Shown: positions 26,446-35,392 of the stretch, one piece after another | Numbering within the stretch: the stretch's first letter is position 1 | Layout of the letters: the number at the start of each line of letters is the position of its first letter | From: Duganella sp. OV510 | GTDB lineage: Bacteria > Pseudomonadota > Gammaproteobacteria > Burkholderiales > Burkholderiaceae_D | Length of the DNA: 64,000 nt | Reading direction: 5' to 3' | Assembly: GCF_900100205.1 (NCBI RefSeq) | Contig: NZ_FNEQ01000001.1 | Location: forward strand, 558,001-622,000 | Notes under the pieces: model-generated | The model's database searches: none | What the model was told of the DNA's origin: nothing | Seen by the model: only the letters and a program-made list of their open reading frames with translations | Program-made: the position numbers and the translations under genes

Positions 26446-28545
26446 TTATCGGGTGAAGGCGGCGGCGTTGCCAGCGTCCACATTGATGATGTTACCGGTA
26501 CTCTTGCCCGCCTTGTCGGAGGCCAGGAAGTACACGGCTTCCGCGATATCCTCCGGCAGTACGCTCAGTTTCAGCATGCTGCGCTGACGGTAGAAGTCTT
26601 CCACGTCATCGGCTTCGATCTTGTTGGACTGCGCGCGCTCTTCCTTCCACTTGCCATCCCAGATGCGCGAGCCACGGATGACTGCGTCCGGATTGACCAC
26701 GTTGACACGCACGCCATGCGCAGCGCCTTCAAGCGCAATGCAGCGCGCCAGGTGGATCTCAGCTGCCTTGGCGGTGCAATAGGCCGAAGCGCCGGCCGAT
26801 GCCACCAGACCGTTCTTGCTGGCGACAAAGACCATCGAGCCACCCAGCTTTTGCAGCTTCATGATGCGGAAGGCTGCGCGGCTGACCAGGAAGTAGCCCT
26901 TGACCAGAATGTCCTGATTGCGGTTCCACACGTCCAGCGTGGTGTCTTCCAGCGGCGCCGACGAGGCAATGCCGGCGTTGGAGATCAGCAGGTCAACGCC
27001 ACCGAAGTTCAGCGACGACGCTTTCAGAATCTCGTCCACCGCCTCTTCGCCGGTGATGTTGGCAACCACGCTGGCGACACTGTCTTTGCCAGCCACCTTG
27101 GCCAGCGCCTTGTGTGCTTCCGCCAGTGCTTCGCTGTCGATATCGGTCAGCAGCACGCAAGCGCCCTCTTGCAACAGCTGGCGAGCCACCGCCTGGCCGA
27201 TGCCGCCGGCGCCGCCCGTCACCAGCGCGATGCGCCCGGCCAGCGATTTCGGCTTCGGCATGCGTTGTAGCTTGGCTTCTTCCAGTAGCCAGTATTCGAT
27301 GTCGAAGGCTTCCTGTTCAGGCAGTCCGACATATTTATCGACGCCGTTGGCGCAGCGCATGACGTTGACCGCGTTGACATAGAACTCGCCGGCGATACGC
27401 GCGGTGGCCTTGTCCTTGGCGAACGACAGCATGCCAACGCCGGGGATCAGGTAAATGATCGGATTGGCGTCGCGCACAGCCGGGCTGTTGCTGCGCTTGC
27501 AGCGGTCGTAATAAGCCTTGTAGTCAGCGCGATAAGCTTCCAGTGCGTCGTCCAGGCCTTCCACCAGCTTGTCGAAGTCCGGCTTGGCCGGATCGAAGTC
27601 GACCACGAAGGGACGGATTTTGGTGCGCAGGAAGTGGTCCGGGCAGGAGGTGCCCAGCGCGGCCAGCGGCGCCAGGTCGCGGCTGCAAACGAATTCCAGC
27701 ACCGCGTCCTGATCGTCAAAGTGGCCAAGCTTGAATTCGCCCTTGCTGATCTTGCCGCGCAGGATAGGCATCAGGCGCGCGGCGAAGTCGGCGCGCTGGC
27801 CGGCAGGCAGCGGCTGGACGATGGCGCCGCCGAACGACGGCTGTGCGACATTGGCGTCCAGCCAGTCGCCGGCGCGCTTGATGATGGCCAGCGTGGTTTC
27901 GTAGCAGGACTTGGCGGTATCGCCCCAGGTGAACAGGCCGTGTCCTTCGAGGATGATGCCCTTCAGTTGCGGGTTGTTCTTCGAGACTTCTTCCAGCTTC
28001 AGGCCCAGGTCATAGCCCGGACGCTGCCATGGCAGCCAGCCCAGCTCACCTTCGAAAATCTTTTGCGTCAGTTCCTTGCTGTTGGCGCAGGCAGCAATCG
28101 CGATCACCGAGTCCGGGTGCATGTGGTCGACGTGTTTGCGGGCGATGTAGGCGTGCAGCGGCGTATCGATACTGGCGGCGCGCGGATTCAGGTTGAAGGT
28201 GCAATGCGGCAGGTAAGCGACCATCTCGTCCTCATGCTCCAGGCCGCGATAGCGGTTCTTCAGCGCGTTCAGCTTGTCCATGTACAGCGTCGAGAAACCA
28301 TCGAGCTTGATGCTGCCGAGGTCCCCACCCGAGCCTTTCACCCACAGCACCTCGACTTGTTCGCCGTTGAGCGGATCGGCCATCATGACTTTGGCCGAGG
28401 TATTGCCGCCGCCGAAATTGGTGATGCGCAGGTCCGAACCGAGCAGGTTGGAACGGTATAGCAGCAGTTCAGGCTCGCTCATTTGAGCGGCCCTGCTGTC
28501 GTCCCATAAAGAGCGGATTGGTTCGTTCTGCTTCGCTTCGTTCAT
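26446..28545 (-). CDS. rhaD: Bifunctional rhamnulose-1-phosphate aldolase / short-chain dehydrogenase
   Basis: Cytoplasmic fusion enzyme of 699 residues. The N-terminal class II aldolase part (about 1-410) has zinc-binding histidines in DHMHPDSVIAIA and ILEGHGLFTWGD. The C-terminal part (about 430-699) is a short-chain dehydrogenase with LVTGGAGGIGQAVARQL for NAD binding and YCTAKAAE for the Tyr/Lys pair. In TIGR02632 proteins the aldolase yields dihydroxyacetone phosphate and lactaldehyde, and the second domain oxidises lactaldehyde. The start is supported by CGGAGAT five bases upstream. First gene of the rhaD-rhaI operon; its control region resembles that of the GH106 operon. A rhamnulokinase is needed to supply its substrate and is not in this window. 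Confidence 0.92.
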   Translation of the reverse strand: MNEAKQNEPIRSLWDDSRAAQMSEPELLLYRSNLLGSDLRITNFGGGNTSAKVMMADPLNGEQVEVLWVKGSGGDLGSIKLDGFSTLYMDKLNALKNRYRGLEHEDEMVAYLPHCTFNLNPRAASIDTPLHAYIARKHVDHMHPDSVIAIAACANSKELTQKIFEGELGWLPWQRPGYDLGLKLEEVSKNNPQLKGIILEGHGLFTWGDTAKSCYETTLAIIKRAGDWLDANVAQPSFGGAIVQPLPAGQRADFAARLMPILRGKISKGEFKLGHFDDQDAVLEFVCSRDLAPLAALGTSCPDHFLRTKIRPFVVDFDPAKPDFDKLVEGLDDALEAYRADYKAYYDRCKRSNSPAVRDANPIIYLIPGVGMLSFAKDKATARIAGEFYVNAVNVMRCANGVDKYVGLPEQEAFDIEYWLLEEAKLQRMPKPKSLAGRIALVTGGAGGIGQAVARQLLQEGACVLLTDIDSEALAEAHKALAKVAGKDSVASVVANITGEEAVDEILKASSLNFGGVDLLISNAGIASSAPLEDTTLDVWNRNQDILVKGYFLVSRAAFRIMKLQKLGGSMVFVASKNGLVASAGASAYCTAKAAEIHLARCIALEGAAHGVRVNVVNPDAVIRGSRIWDGKWKEERAQSNKIEADDVEDFYRQRSMLKLSVLPEDIAEAVYFLASDKAGKSTGNIINVDAGNAAAFTR

Positions 28546-28596
28546 TGCTGATCTCCGTTGTTGATGTGTGCGTCGTGCCGTGGTGGCGATAGCAGT

Positions 28597-28689
28597 CAGT
28601 AGAAATCAGCAGCCCTCGGGGTGTCAATCGACGAACGATCAAGATCATGATTAAGCGGCAAATAATCACAATGCTGATTGGAGAATCAT
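28597..28689 (-). promoter_or_regulatory. Upstream control block of rhaD-rhaI, shared with the GH106 operon
   Basis: This block matches 23554-23646 in an ungapped alignment, at a constant offset of 5043 bases. On the coding strand TTGACA (rc of 28622-28627) lies 17 bases from TTCTAC (rc of 28599-28604), leaving a leader of about 47 bases before the ATG at 28545. Repeated TGATT words (GTGATTATT, TTGATCGTT, CTGATTTC) occur in the block. The divergent DeoR-type gene next to it is the first candidate for the binding protein. Confidence 0.7.
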
Positions 28690-28794
28690 ATAGCCGCGAA
28701 CATGCCGGGAAAACAATCATTGAATTGATCGCCGCGTGATTGACGCCAGATTTTGAAATCGATTAGCCTGATTGCACAAGAACAGGAGACGACG

Positions 28795-29661
28795 ATGATT
28801 AAACACAAGCGCCGCAAGCGTTTGCTGAAACTGCTGGCTGAACACCAGAGCGTCACCGTGCCGCAGCTGGTGACATGGCTGAGCTCATCGCCGGCCACTG
28901 TGCGGCGCGACATCGGCTGGCTGGCCGAACGCAACCTGCTGACGCGCACACGCGGCGGCGCCGCCAACCTGCAACAAAAAGTGCGCGGCCTGGCGCATGC
29001 CAGCGAAACCTTCCAGAACAATATGCAATGCCATGCCGAACGCAAGCGCGGCATTGCACGCCATGCGGCCAGCTTGTGCAGCGACGGCGAAACCATCATC
29101 ATCAATGGCGGCACCACCACCTTCATGATGGCAGAATTCCTGGTCGACCATCAGCTCAAGATACTGACCAATTCCTTCCTGATGGCGGAACGGCTGCTGA
29201 CCACCAGCGCGAACGAAATCATCGTCCCCGGCGGCAAGGTGTACCGCGAACAAAACGTCATTCTCAGCCCGTTCGACAACGACATCACGCAGCACCATTA
29301 CGCCGCCAAAATCTTCATGGGCGTGTATGGCGTATCGCTGCTGGGCTTGCTGGAGGCGGACCCGCTGCTGATCCAGGCGGAGCAGCGCCTGATAAATCAG
29401 GCCGAACAACTGATCGTGCTGGCCGACAGCAGCAAATTTTCCAGCAAGGCCGGCCTGATCCTGTGCGGCCTGCAGCGCGTGTCCATCGTGATTACCGACA
29501 CCTGCGCCTCCGACGCCGCCGTGCAGCAACTGGAACAGAACGGCGTACGCGTGGTCACGGTCGAACCGGAAGCCCTGCCGCCCGTCCCCGCGCCCACTGC
29601 CTTCGGCAATGTGTTTGACGTGCACCTGGAAGACCTGTACCAGCCAGAGATTTCGCACTAA
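28795..29661 (+). CDS. DeoR/GlpR family transcriptional regulator
   Basis: DNA-binding regulator of 288 residues. The N-terminal HTH is at about residues 5-60 (KRRKRLLKLLAEHQSVTVPQLVTWLSSSPATVRRDIGWLAERNLLTRTRGGA). The DeoRC sugar-phosphate sensor domain follows (GETIIINGGTTTFMMAEFL, NSFLMAERL, and LIVLADSSKFSSKAGL). The start at 28795 has AGGAGA six bases upstream. It is divergent from the rhaD-rhaI operon, the classical place of a rhamnose regulator of this type in alpha- and betaproteobacteria. The likely effector is rhamnose or rhamnulose-1-phosphate; this is an inference. Its own upstream region also carries GTGATTGAC (28736-28744), as in the shared block. Confidence 0.9.
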   Translation: MIKHKRRKRLLKLLAEHQSVTVPQLVTWLSSSPATVRRDIGWLAERNLLTRTRGGAANLQQKVRGLAHASETFQNNMQCHAERKRGIARHAASLCSDGETIIINGGTTTFMMAEFLVDHQLKILTNSFLMAERLLTTSANEIIVPGGKVYREQNVILSPFDNDITQHHYAAKIFMGVYGVSLLGLLEADPLLIQAEQRLINQAEQLIVLADSSKFSSKAGLILCGLQRVSIVITDTCASDAAVQQLEQNGVRVVTVEPEALPPVPAPTAFGNVFDVHLEDLYQPEISH

Positions 29662-29671
29662 AACGACGTAA

Positions 29672-29702
29672 AAAAAGGCGGCCTTGCAGTGGCCGCCTTG
29701 CT
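29672..29702. terminator. Bidirectional terminator between the DeoR and receptor genes
   Basis: Stem AAGGCGGCC (29675-29683) with GGCCGCCTT (29691-29699). On the minus strand it is followed by seven T residues, so it mainly serves the receptor gene ending at 29723. It also lies 14 bases after the DeoR stop. Confidence 0.85.
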
Positions 29703-29722
29703 CATTTCGGCTATTCAGCCGA

Positions 29723-32635
29723 TCAGAACTTGTACTCCACCGACAGGCGATAGGTACGGCCCATCATGTCGGCCATACTGGTGATATAGCCGTTGTAGAT
29801 GGTGTTGGCAGTCACCGGCGGCCATTCTTGCGTGATGTTGTTCACACCCAGCGAGATGGTGGTGTTCCTGATGCCCAGGTAGCGCATGTTCAGGTTGTAC
29901 TGGCTGTACGAATCCACCTTGGTCATGGTCGAACCGGCGCGTGGCGTCAGGTCGGTCAGGCCGCTGTTGAAGCGCTGCGACAGGGTCGCGCGCCAGTCGC
30001 CGAAGCTGTAGTTGACCGACGCCGTATGCTTCCAGCGCGGGTTAATCTGCGGCATGCCTGCCAGGCCGGCATTCGGACCGGCGCTGCCGTAGCGGCCATC
30101 GTTGGTGATGACGCCGACGTTCTGCAGCCACACGCCATCTTTCTCGCTCTGGAACTCGTTCTTCTGATACCAGGTGCCATCCAGCTTGACGTCGAAATTG
30201 CCGAAGCTGGCGCGTGGGAAGCGATACGATGCCGTCAGGTCGGCGCCACGGATGCGCGCCTTGCCGCGGTTAGACTGGCTGGCGACGATGTGGTTAATCG
30301 TGCCGTCCGGATTACGCAGAATGAAGGACTCGTACTTGGCTGCATTCTGCTGGATCTCGGCGATCGAGGTGGCGCCCAGCACGTCGTTCAGGCGCAGGCC
30401 CCAGTAGTCGATGGTCAGCGTGAAGTCCTTGAACGGTTCCAGCGCGAAGCCGTACGAGAAGCCGCGCGATTTTTCCGGTTTCAGGAAGCTGTTGTTTGGC
30501 GACTTGGTCCAGTATGCGGTGTTGACGTTACATACCTGGTCAAAGGTGTAGCCTGGCCTCGGCGTGCCGGTGCCGGCCACGGTCGGCTGCGAGCTTGGGC
30601 ACAGGACCGGATCGTCCATCATCTGCGTACGTACTTCCGGCGTCGGATTCTGGATGTCCATGATCGACGGCGCGCGGAAGCCGGTGGACACCGAAGCGCG
30701 CAGCACCAGCGGCTGCGCCGGCTGCCAGCGTGCCGCCAGCTTGGGATTGATGGTGGTGGTCTTCAGGTCGTCGTAGCGGTCGGCACGCACCGCAGCGTTC
30801 AGCAGGAACTTGTCGGTCAGCGGCGCATCGACTTCCAGCGTCAGCGACGAGATCTTGCGTTCCAGTTTCTTGGCCACGCCAACCGGGGTTTCGCCAACCA
30901 GATCGGTCTGCACCACGTTGCCGGAAGCGTCGATGTTGTAGCTGCCGTCAGCTTTCTTCAGCACGTAGTCGAGCGGCGCGCCGCCCACCTTGGCCGAATC
31001 CTTGCGCAGCTCGCCCGACACCGCGATCGTCAGGTCGCCGCCCCCCAGCGCCCAGATGCCTTTCGACAGCGTCAGATCAACGCTCTGGTTGTAGGCTTTG
31101 TTCAGGCGGTAGGTGTAATCCAGCGCTTGTGCGTTGCGCAAGTATTCCGCGCCAGCCGCATCCTGCAGGCCAAACGGATTCAGGATGCCCTTGTTGAAGC
31201 CCTCCTGGATTTTCGAGTACAGCACGTAGCCGGCGCCTGCTGCGGTATCACGCTCGGAACGGCCATAGTTGACGCCCGCGCGGTAATCCCAGCCCAATAC
31301 CGTGCCTTCCGCCGACAGCACCAGGCGGTCATTGGTCTGGCGATCGTTACGATACGCAGGGCCCAGTTCAGCAGGTCCCCACTGGAAGTAGATGCTGCGG
31401 CCGTTCATGTTCAGCGTGCTGACCGCGCCCGGCGTCTTGGCCGGGTCGATATACATGGTCGGCGTGTTGGCGCCGGTATTGCTGCCGACTACCTGCACGG
31501 CCGGCGTGATGCCGTTGCCCGGATAGAAGCGGCTGCTCGACGCCAGCGAATAAGTGGTGAACGGGTTGTTCGCGCCTGGCACCTGCATGCCGCGATACTT
31601 CTGCACGGTGAATTCCGAGTGCAGCAGGTCGAGGTCGAGGCGGTGGCCGCCGTCCAGGTTCAGGCTGGCGCGGCTGGACATGGTGGTGATGCGGCTGCCG
31701 TCGGTGATCTGATTCCAGAACAGCGGATTGCGGGCGCAGCCCGGCGCATAGACCGGCGATGCGGCGGTACTGTTGTTGCCCAGCGTCGGCAAGGCGTATG
31801 GCGAGCCGCAACCCGTGCCAAAGGCCGGGTTGTAGTTGGTGTTCGCCGCGCGGGTAAAGCCGAAGTTGGCGATCGGCGAAGCATTGCGCGCATCCGGCGT
31901 GATGCCGAGGCCAAGCTGGCGCAGCACTTCAGGATCGTGCTGGCCAGGACGGTCGCCCTGGAACAGTGCGCCCTTCTCCTGGTGGTCGGCGGCGACGTAG
32001 ATGTTCCAGCCGTCGGAATTCAGGTTGCCCCAGCCGGCGATCAGGCCGACGCTTTTGCTCTCGCCGCCGCCGCTCATTTCCGGTGTGGCATATTCGGCCT
32101 TGACCGAGGCGCCACGGTAGTTACGCTTGGTCAGGTAGTTCTGCACGCCGCCGATGGCGTCCGCGCCGTAGATCGATGCGGCGCCGCCGCTCAGCGTTTC
32201 AACGCGGTCCAGCGCCATGCGCGGAATCACGTTGACGGAGACGTACTGGTCCTGCAGCGGCTCATTCGCCAGGCGGCGGCCGTTCAGCAGCGTCAGCGTA
32301 CGCATCGGTCCCAGGCCGCGCAAGTTGGTCACCGGACCGGCGGCGCCGGAGTTGGTGCCCAGCGACAGCGACTGTGGCTGTTCCAGGACGAAGTCCTTCA
32401 GTTCGGTATTGCCGCGCGATTCCAGGTCGGTCGACTTGGTGATGCTGAGCGGCGTGGCGCCTTCGTCAGCCACACGGCGGATCAGCGAGCCGGTGACGAC
32501 GATGGAGGTGACGGGTTCCGCTTCCGCTGCGGCTGGTGTCTGGGCCTGGGCTTCGGCCGCCAGTTGCAGCATGGCGCTGGCTACTGCGCTCGCAAGGGCG
32601 AGCCGCTGCACACGCGTTGGACGTGCTGTTCTCAT
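29723..32635 (-). CDS. TonB-dependent receptor, second receptor of the pectin locus
   Basis: Outer-membrane transporter of 970 residues. The signal peptide starts at MRTARPTRVQRLALASAVASAM, so the start is 32635 rather than the first in-frame codon at 32710. The plug has IVVTGSLIRRVADEG, LSGGAASIYGADAIGGVQNYL and the barrel ends with RLSVEYKF. No STN domain is seen. Its length and plug pattern resemble receptors for plant-derived oligosaccharides. The upstream region carries three TGG-N5-CCA sites, which suggests control by a GntR-type regulator different from the DeoR protein. The substrate is inferred from context, being placed between the rhamnose genes and PL10. Confidence 0.9.
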   Translation of the reverse strand: MRTARPTRVQRLALASAVASAMLQLAAEAQAQTPAAAEAEPVTSIVVTGSLIRRVADEGATPLSITKSTDLESRGNTELKDFVLEQPQSLSLGTNSGAAGPVTNLRGLGPMRTLTLLNGRRLANEPLQDQYVSVNVIPRMALDRVETLSGGAASIYGADAIGGVQNYLTKRNYRGASVKAEYATPEMSGGGESKSVGLIAGWGNLNSDGWNIYVAADHQEKGALFQGDRPGQHDPEVLRQLGLGITPDARNASPIANFGFTRAANTNYNPAFGTGCGSPYALPTLGNNSTAASPVYAPGCARNPLFWNQITDGSRITTMSSRASLNLDGGHRLDLDLLHSEFTVQKYRGMQVPGANNPFTTYSLASSSRFYPGNGITPAVQVVGSNTGANTPTMYIDPAKTPGAVSTLNMNGRSIYFQWGPAELGPAYRNDRQTNDRLVLSAEGTVLGWDYRAGVNYGRSERDTAAGAGYVLYSKIQEGFNKGILNPFGLQDAAGAEYLRNAQALDYTYRLNKAYNQSVDLTLSKGIWALGGGDLTIAVSGELRKDSAKVGGAPLDYVLKKADGSYNIDASGNVVQTDLVGETPVGVAKKLERKISSLTLEVDAPLTDKFLLNAAVRADRYDDLKTTTINPKLAARWQPAQPLVLRASVSTGFRAPSIMDIQNPTPEVRTQMMDDPVLCPSSQPTVAGTGTPRPGYTFDQVCNVNTAYWTKSPNNSFLKPEKSRGFSYGFALEPFKDFTLTIDYWGLRLNDVLGATSIAEIQQNAAKYESFILRNPDGTINHIVASQSNRGKARIRGADLTASYRFPRASFGNFDVKLDGTWYQKNEFQSEKDGVWLQNVGVITNDGRYGSAGPNAGLAGMPQINPRWKHTASVNYSFGDWRATLSQRFNSGLTDLTPRAGSTMTKVDSYSQYNLNMRYLGIRNTTISLGVNNITQEWPPVTANTIYNGYITSMADMMGRTYRLSVEYKF

Positions 32636-32684
32636 TACTATCTCCTGTCGTTTTATGTGATCGATGTTTCGATCTTTTTTTAAG

Positions 32685-32737
32685 TGGTAGTACCAGATGC
32701 GATGTGGCACTACCAGTACAGTAATGTGGTCAGGCCA
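32685..32737. promoter_or_regulatory. Three tandem TGG-N5-CCA operator-like sites before the receptor gene
   Basis: Sites are TGGTAGTACCA (32685-32695, perfect palindrome), TGGCACTACCA (32705-32715) and TGGTCAGGCCA (32727-32737). Centres are 20 and 22 bp apart, about two helical turns each. TGGT/ACCA half-sites are common for FadR/GntR-type regulators, including those of hexuronate genes. No such regulator gene is in this window. Confidence 0.6.
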
Positions 32738-32798
32738 CTTTTGCTACAAAAAATCGCAGCATGTTGCTAAAAAACCATAGATAGTATCTTCATGATAG

Positions 32799-34079
32799 TT
32801 ACTGCTTGGCTGGGACTTGCGTACGGCGCAGGCGCGCGGCAAAGTCGCGCAGATAGGCTTCGCGCCAGCGGCTGATGGTCTTCGCGCCCGGCTCACGCCC
32901 CTCCATCAGCTCCGGCGCCGGGTTGTCGGTCCACCAGTTAGGGTAGTTGCCAGAGACGCGTGCTGTCTGCTCCAGCGTCGGCAGGCGCGAGGTGAAGCCG
33001 CCGCTCTGGCCGTCCAGGCCGGGATGATTGCTGCGGATCTGGTAAGACCACTTCTTGCTCTCCTTGGGCGAGAACAGGAAATGCCAGGCGCCATCCTGTT
33101 GCAGCGTGCCGGTGAACTCCTGCTTGTCCACCACCAGCGTGGCGCGCGGCTGCGCCGGCGCAGTTCCGGCCGGACGATACACCAACTCGATCATGCCAAA
33201 CGTTTCGACTTCATCGCTGGCCGATGGCGGCGTGGTGAACGTCATACGCGGCCTGTCCCAAGCGCGCACGAACTGCCCTCCCCAGCCGCCGTGGCCGGGG
33301 TCTTCCGGGTGCGCGCCAAGCACATAGGTCAGTGATGGCGTGTCGCCCATCTTGATGCGCGGATCGATGCTGGCGAAGTAATCGCCCAGCGCGCCGACGC
33401 CTTTCACGTGCTGCCTGACAAAGCGCTCGTTGCCAAGGTCGCCATCCTGGCGGCCACCGCTGAACCAGCCACGGTAGGTGGCGTTGTTCTCGATGATCCA
33501 CAGGTCCGGATGTTCGCGCGCGAGGTAGTCGTAGGCGGCGATCGACCACTTCTTGTTCGGGCCGCCGATCATGTAGACCCGCAGCCTGGATTTGATATCG
33601 GGCGCGTCGTGCAAGGCCTGCGCCAGATCCTCGAATCCACCCCACAGCAGCACCCACAAGGGACGCGGATCATTACGGCGCGCGCAGGAAATGATCCAGT
33701 TCGAACCCTCGGTCGGCTGGCCCCAGCCTGGCGGCACGGCCAGGTCCAGGCCACCCTGCTTGGAAATGCTGCGCAGACGCTCGGGCGTCGGGTAATGGGC
33801 CGACCAGGTGCGCAGGTTCGGATAGTCCTTTTCGTAGGCATCGATGATCGTCAACAGGTGGCGCTTGCGGTCGCGGCCCTCTCCCCATGGCGAGGCGATC
33901 AGCCCTTCGAGATCGATGACGTCGGCATACACCAGCAGGTGCACCAGCGATTGGAAGTCGTCGAAATCGGTGCCGCCGATGTCGGTGGAGACAATAACGC
34001 GCGGCAGCGTGGCAGGTGCAGCGGCGAGGCTGGCGAACGGCAAGGACAAGGCAAGCGCAAGAAAATGGCGTCGATACAT
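32799..34079 (-). CDS. DUF1593 family protein (nucleoside-hydrolase-like), exported
   Basis: Protein of 426 residues with a signal peptide ([21 protein letters not shown]). The core is DUF1593, a fold related to inosine-uridine nucleoside hydrolases: [34 protein letters not shown] holds the aspartate cluster that binds Ca2+ in that fold, and [10 protein letters not shown] and [12 protein letters not shown] follow. The C-terminal third (about 300-426) is a beta-rich domain ending near the stop. In soil bacteria DUF1593 genes often lie in plant-polysaccharide loci. The nature of the glycosidic bond attacked is not known. It sits directly downstream of the PL10 gene on the same strand with an 18-base gap. 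Confidence 0.75.
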   Translation of the reverse strand: MYRRHFLALALSLPFASLAAAPATLPRVIVSTDIGGTDFDDFQSLVHLLVYADVIDLEGLIASPWGEGRDRKRHLLTIIDAYEKDYPNLRTWSAHYPTPERLRSISKQGGLDLAVPPGWGQPTEGSNWIISCARRNDPRPLWVLLWGGFEDLAQALHDAPDIKSRLRVYMIGGPNKKWSIAAYDYLAREHPDLWIIENNATYRGWFSGGRQDGDLGNERFVRQHVKGVGALGDYFASIDPRIKMGDTPSLTYVLGAHPEDPGHGGWGGQFVRAWDRPRMTFTTPPSASDEVETFGMIELVYRPAGTAPAQPRATLVVDKQEFTGTLQQDGAWHFLFSPKESKKWSYQIRSNHPGLDGQSGGFTSRLPTLEQTARVSGNYPNWWTDNPAPELMEGREPGAKTISRWREAYLRDFAARLRRTQVPAKQ

Positions 34080-34097
34080 GGATTGTCTCCGTTGTGC

Positions 34098-35354
34098 TTA
34101 TGGTTGGCGTTGTTTCCAGCGATTGTAGGCGCTCAGCACTTTCTGGCCGCTGGTAACGTACCAGGCGTAGCCGTCGCGGCGCTCTGCCGAGATTTCCTGA
34201 ACATCGTCGTGCAGGGTGCGGTCACGGTCGCCAAACACCGGCTTGCCGCTCTCCAGGCTGGTGTATCGCGACCACAGCAGCGGCGCGCCCGGCTGCCTGA
34301 TCAGCGCGCTACCCTGCGGCGAGTGCTGCCATACCAGGTCGCGCAAGGCGGTGGCCCGCAGCCAGGCGACGCCGGCCTCAATGGCAGCGGCGACCTGCGG
34401 CGCCGGCTGCTCGATCTGCATCAGGAACATCAGCAGGCCGCTGCTCTCGGCGCTCGACAAGGCATCCGGCTCGAAGTTGCGGGCGCCGACCGGGCGCAGC
34501 GACACCGGATCGTATTGCTGCGCCCACGCTGTCAGGCGGCCATCGATACGGACCTGTGAAGCGAGGATGCAGCCAATGGCGCGCTGCCGCGCCTCGGCAG
34601 CCCTGCTCCGCAGTTCAGCCGGCACAAAGGAAAAGTCGGCGACGGCCGACAGCAGCTTGACAATGTCCACCATGGCATCATCGTTATAGGTGATCGCATC
34701 GTGATAACCGCCCTGTAGCGGATACACCTGGGGCCAGCCGCCATTCGGATACTGGGCATCGAGGATGTACTGCAGGCCGCGCTCGAAGCTGGCGCGATAG
34801 GCTTGCGCCGGCTCGGGCGCGGCCTGCACCACGCGCGCCAGGAAGTGCAGCTCGGTGGTGGTGGCATCGTTGTCGAAAGTGCCCACCCAGCCCCATGACA
34901 CATCGTCCGGCGCGGCGACGGCGTGGCCTGCGACATAGAACTGGCCCTGCTGGCGTAAGGCGCCGTCCCGCGCCGTGTTCTTGCTCCAGCCGCCGGCCGG
35001 GGTCTGGAAACTGACGATCACGTCGGCCACATGGCGCGCCTCGACCGAGGCATACCAGTCGGCGGAACGATTCAAAGGCATGGTTTTGATGCCGCTGGAC
35101 GACGCCACCAATGCAGGCACCGTGCCCGATGGCCGCTCGGCCTTGAAGGCCGCCTTGTCGGCCGCCATCAGTGCACGTGAGCGTGCCAGGTAGGCTTGCC
35201 ACTCCGGGCGGTTGGCCACCTGTACCTCGGTCAGCGGCGCCGCCGGCACGACATGGCCAATTACCGCTGCCGACGCAGGCAGCACCAACGCCGCCATCGC
35301 GGCCATCAAGACTTGTTTAACCATATTCATGGACTGTTTTGAGATGTTTGTCAT
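34098..35354 (-). CDS. PL10 pectate lyase
   Basis: Exported lyase of 418 residues that cleaves polygalacturonate by beta-elimination, needing Ca2+. Signal region: [20 protein letters not shown] within the N-terminus. The (alpha/alpha) toroid carries [85 protein letters not shown] and [14 protein letters not shown], all characteristic of PelA of PL10 (the last with the conserved Arg). The start at 35354 (MTNISKQ) has GCAGGA eight bases upstream; 35369 is the farthest alternative. Its start codon is only 38 bases from that of the divergent glycosidase gene. Confidence 0.92.
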   Translation of the reverse strand: MTNISKQSMNMVKQVLMAAMAALVLPASAAVIGHVVPAAPLTEVQVANRPEWQAYLARSRALMAADKAAFKAERPSGTVPALVASSSGIKTMPLNRSADWYASVEARHVADVIVSFQTPAGGWSKNTARDGALRQQGQFYVAGHAVAAPDDVSWGWVGTFDNDATTTELHFLARVVQAAPEPAQAYRASFERGLQYILDAQYPNGGWPQVYPLQGGYHDAITYNDDAMVDIVKLLSAVADFSFVPAELRSRAAEARQRAIGCILASQVRIDGRLTAWAQQYDPVSLRPVGARNFEPDALSSAESSGLLMFLMQIEQPAPQVAAAIEAGVAWLRATALRDLVWQHSPQGSALIRQPGAPLLWSRYTSLESGKPVFGDRDRTLHDDVQEISAERRDGYAWYVTSGQKVLSAYNRWKQRQP

Positions 35355-35392
35355 AATCACATCCTGCATTCTTTTTGAGCTGAGGACAAGCG

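Noticed and set aside
28795..29661. Reading the DeoR-type gene from the TTG at 28753
   Set aside because: The added 14 residues are not conserved-looking, and a good AGGAGA lies before the ATG at 28795.
29684..32683. 999-codon open frame on the plus strand
   Set aside because: It is antisense to the TonB-dependent receptor gene, has a composition rich in Ala, Arg, Val, Gln, His and no domain. Long antisense frames are usual in GC-rich genes.
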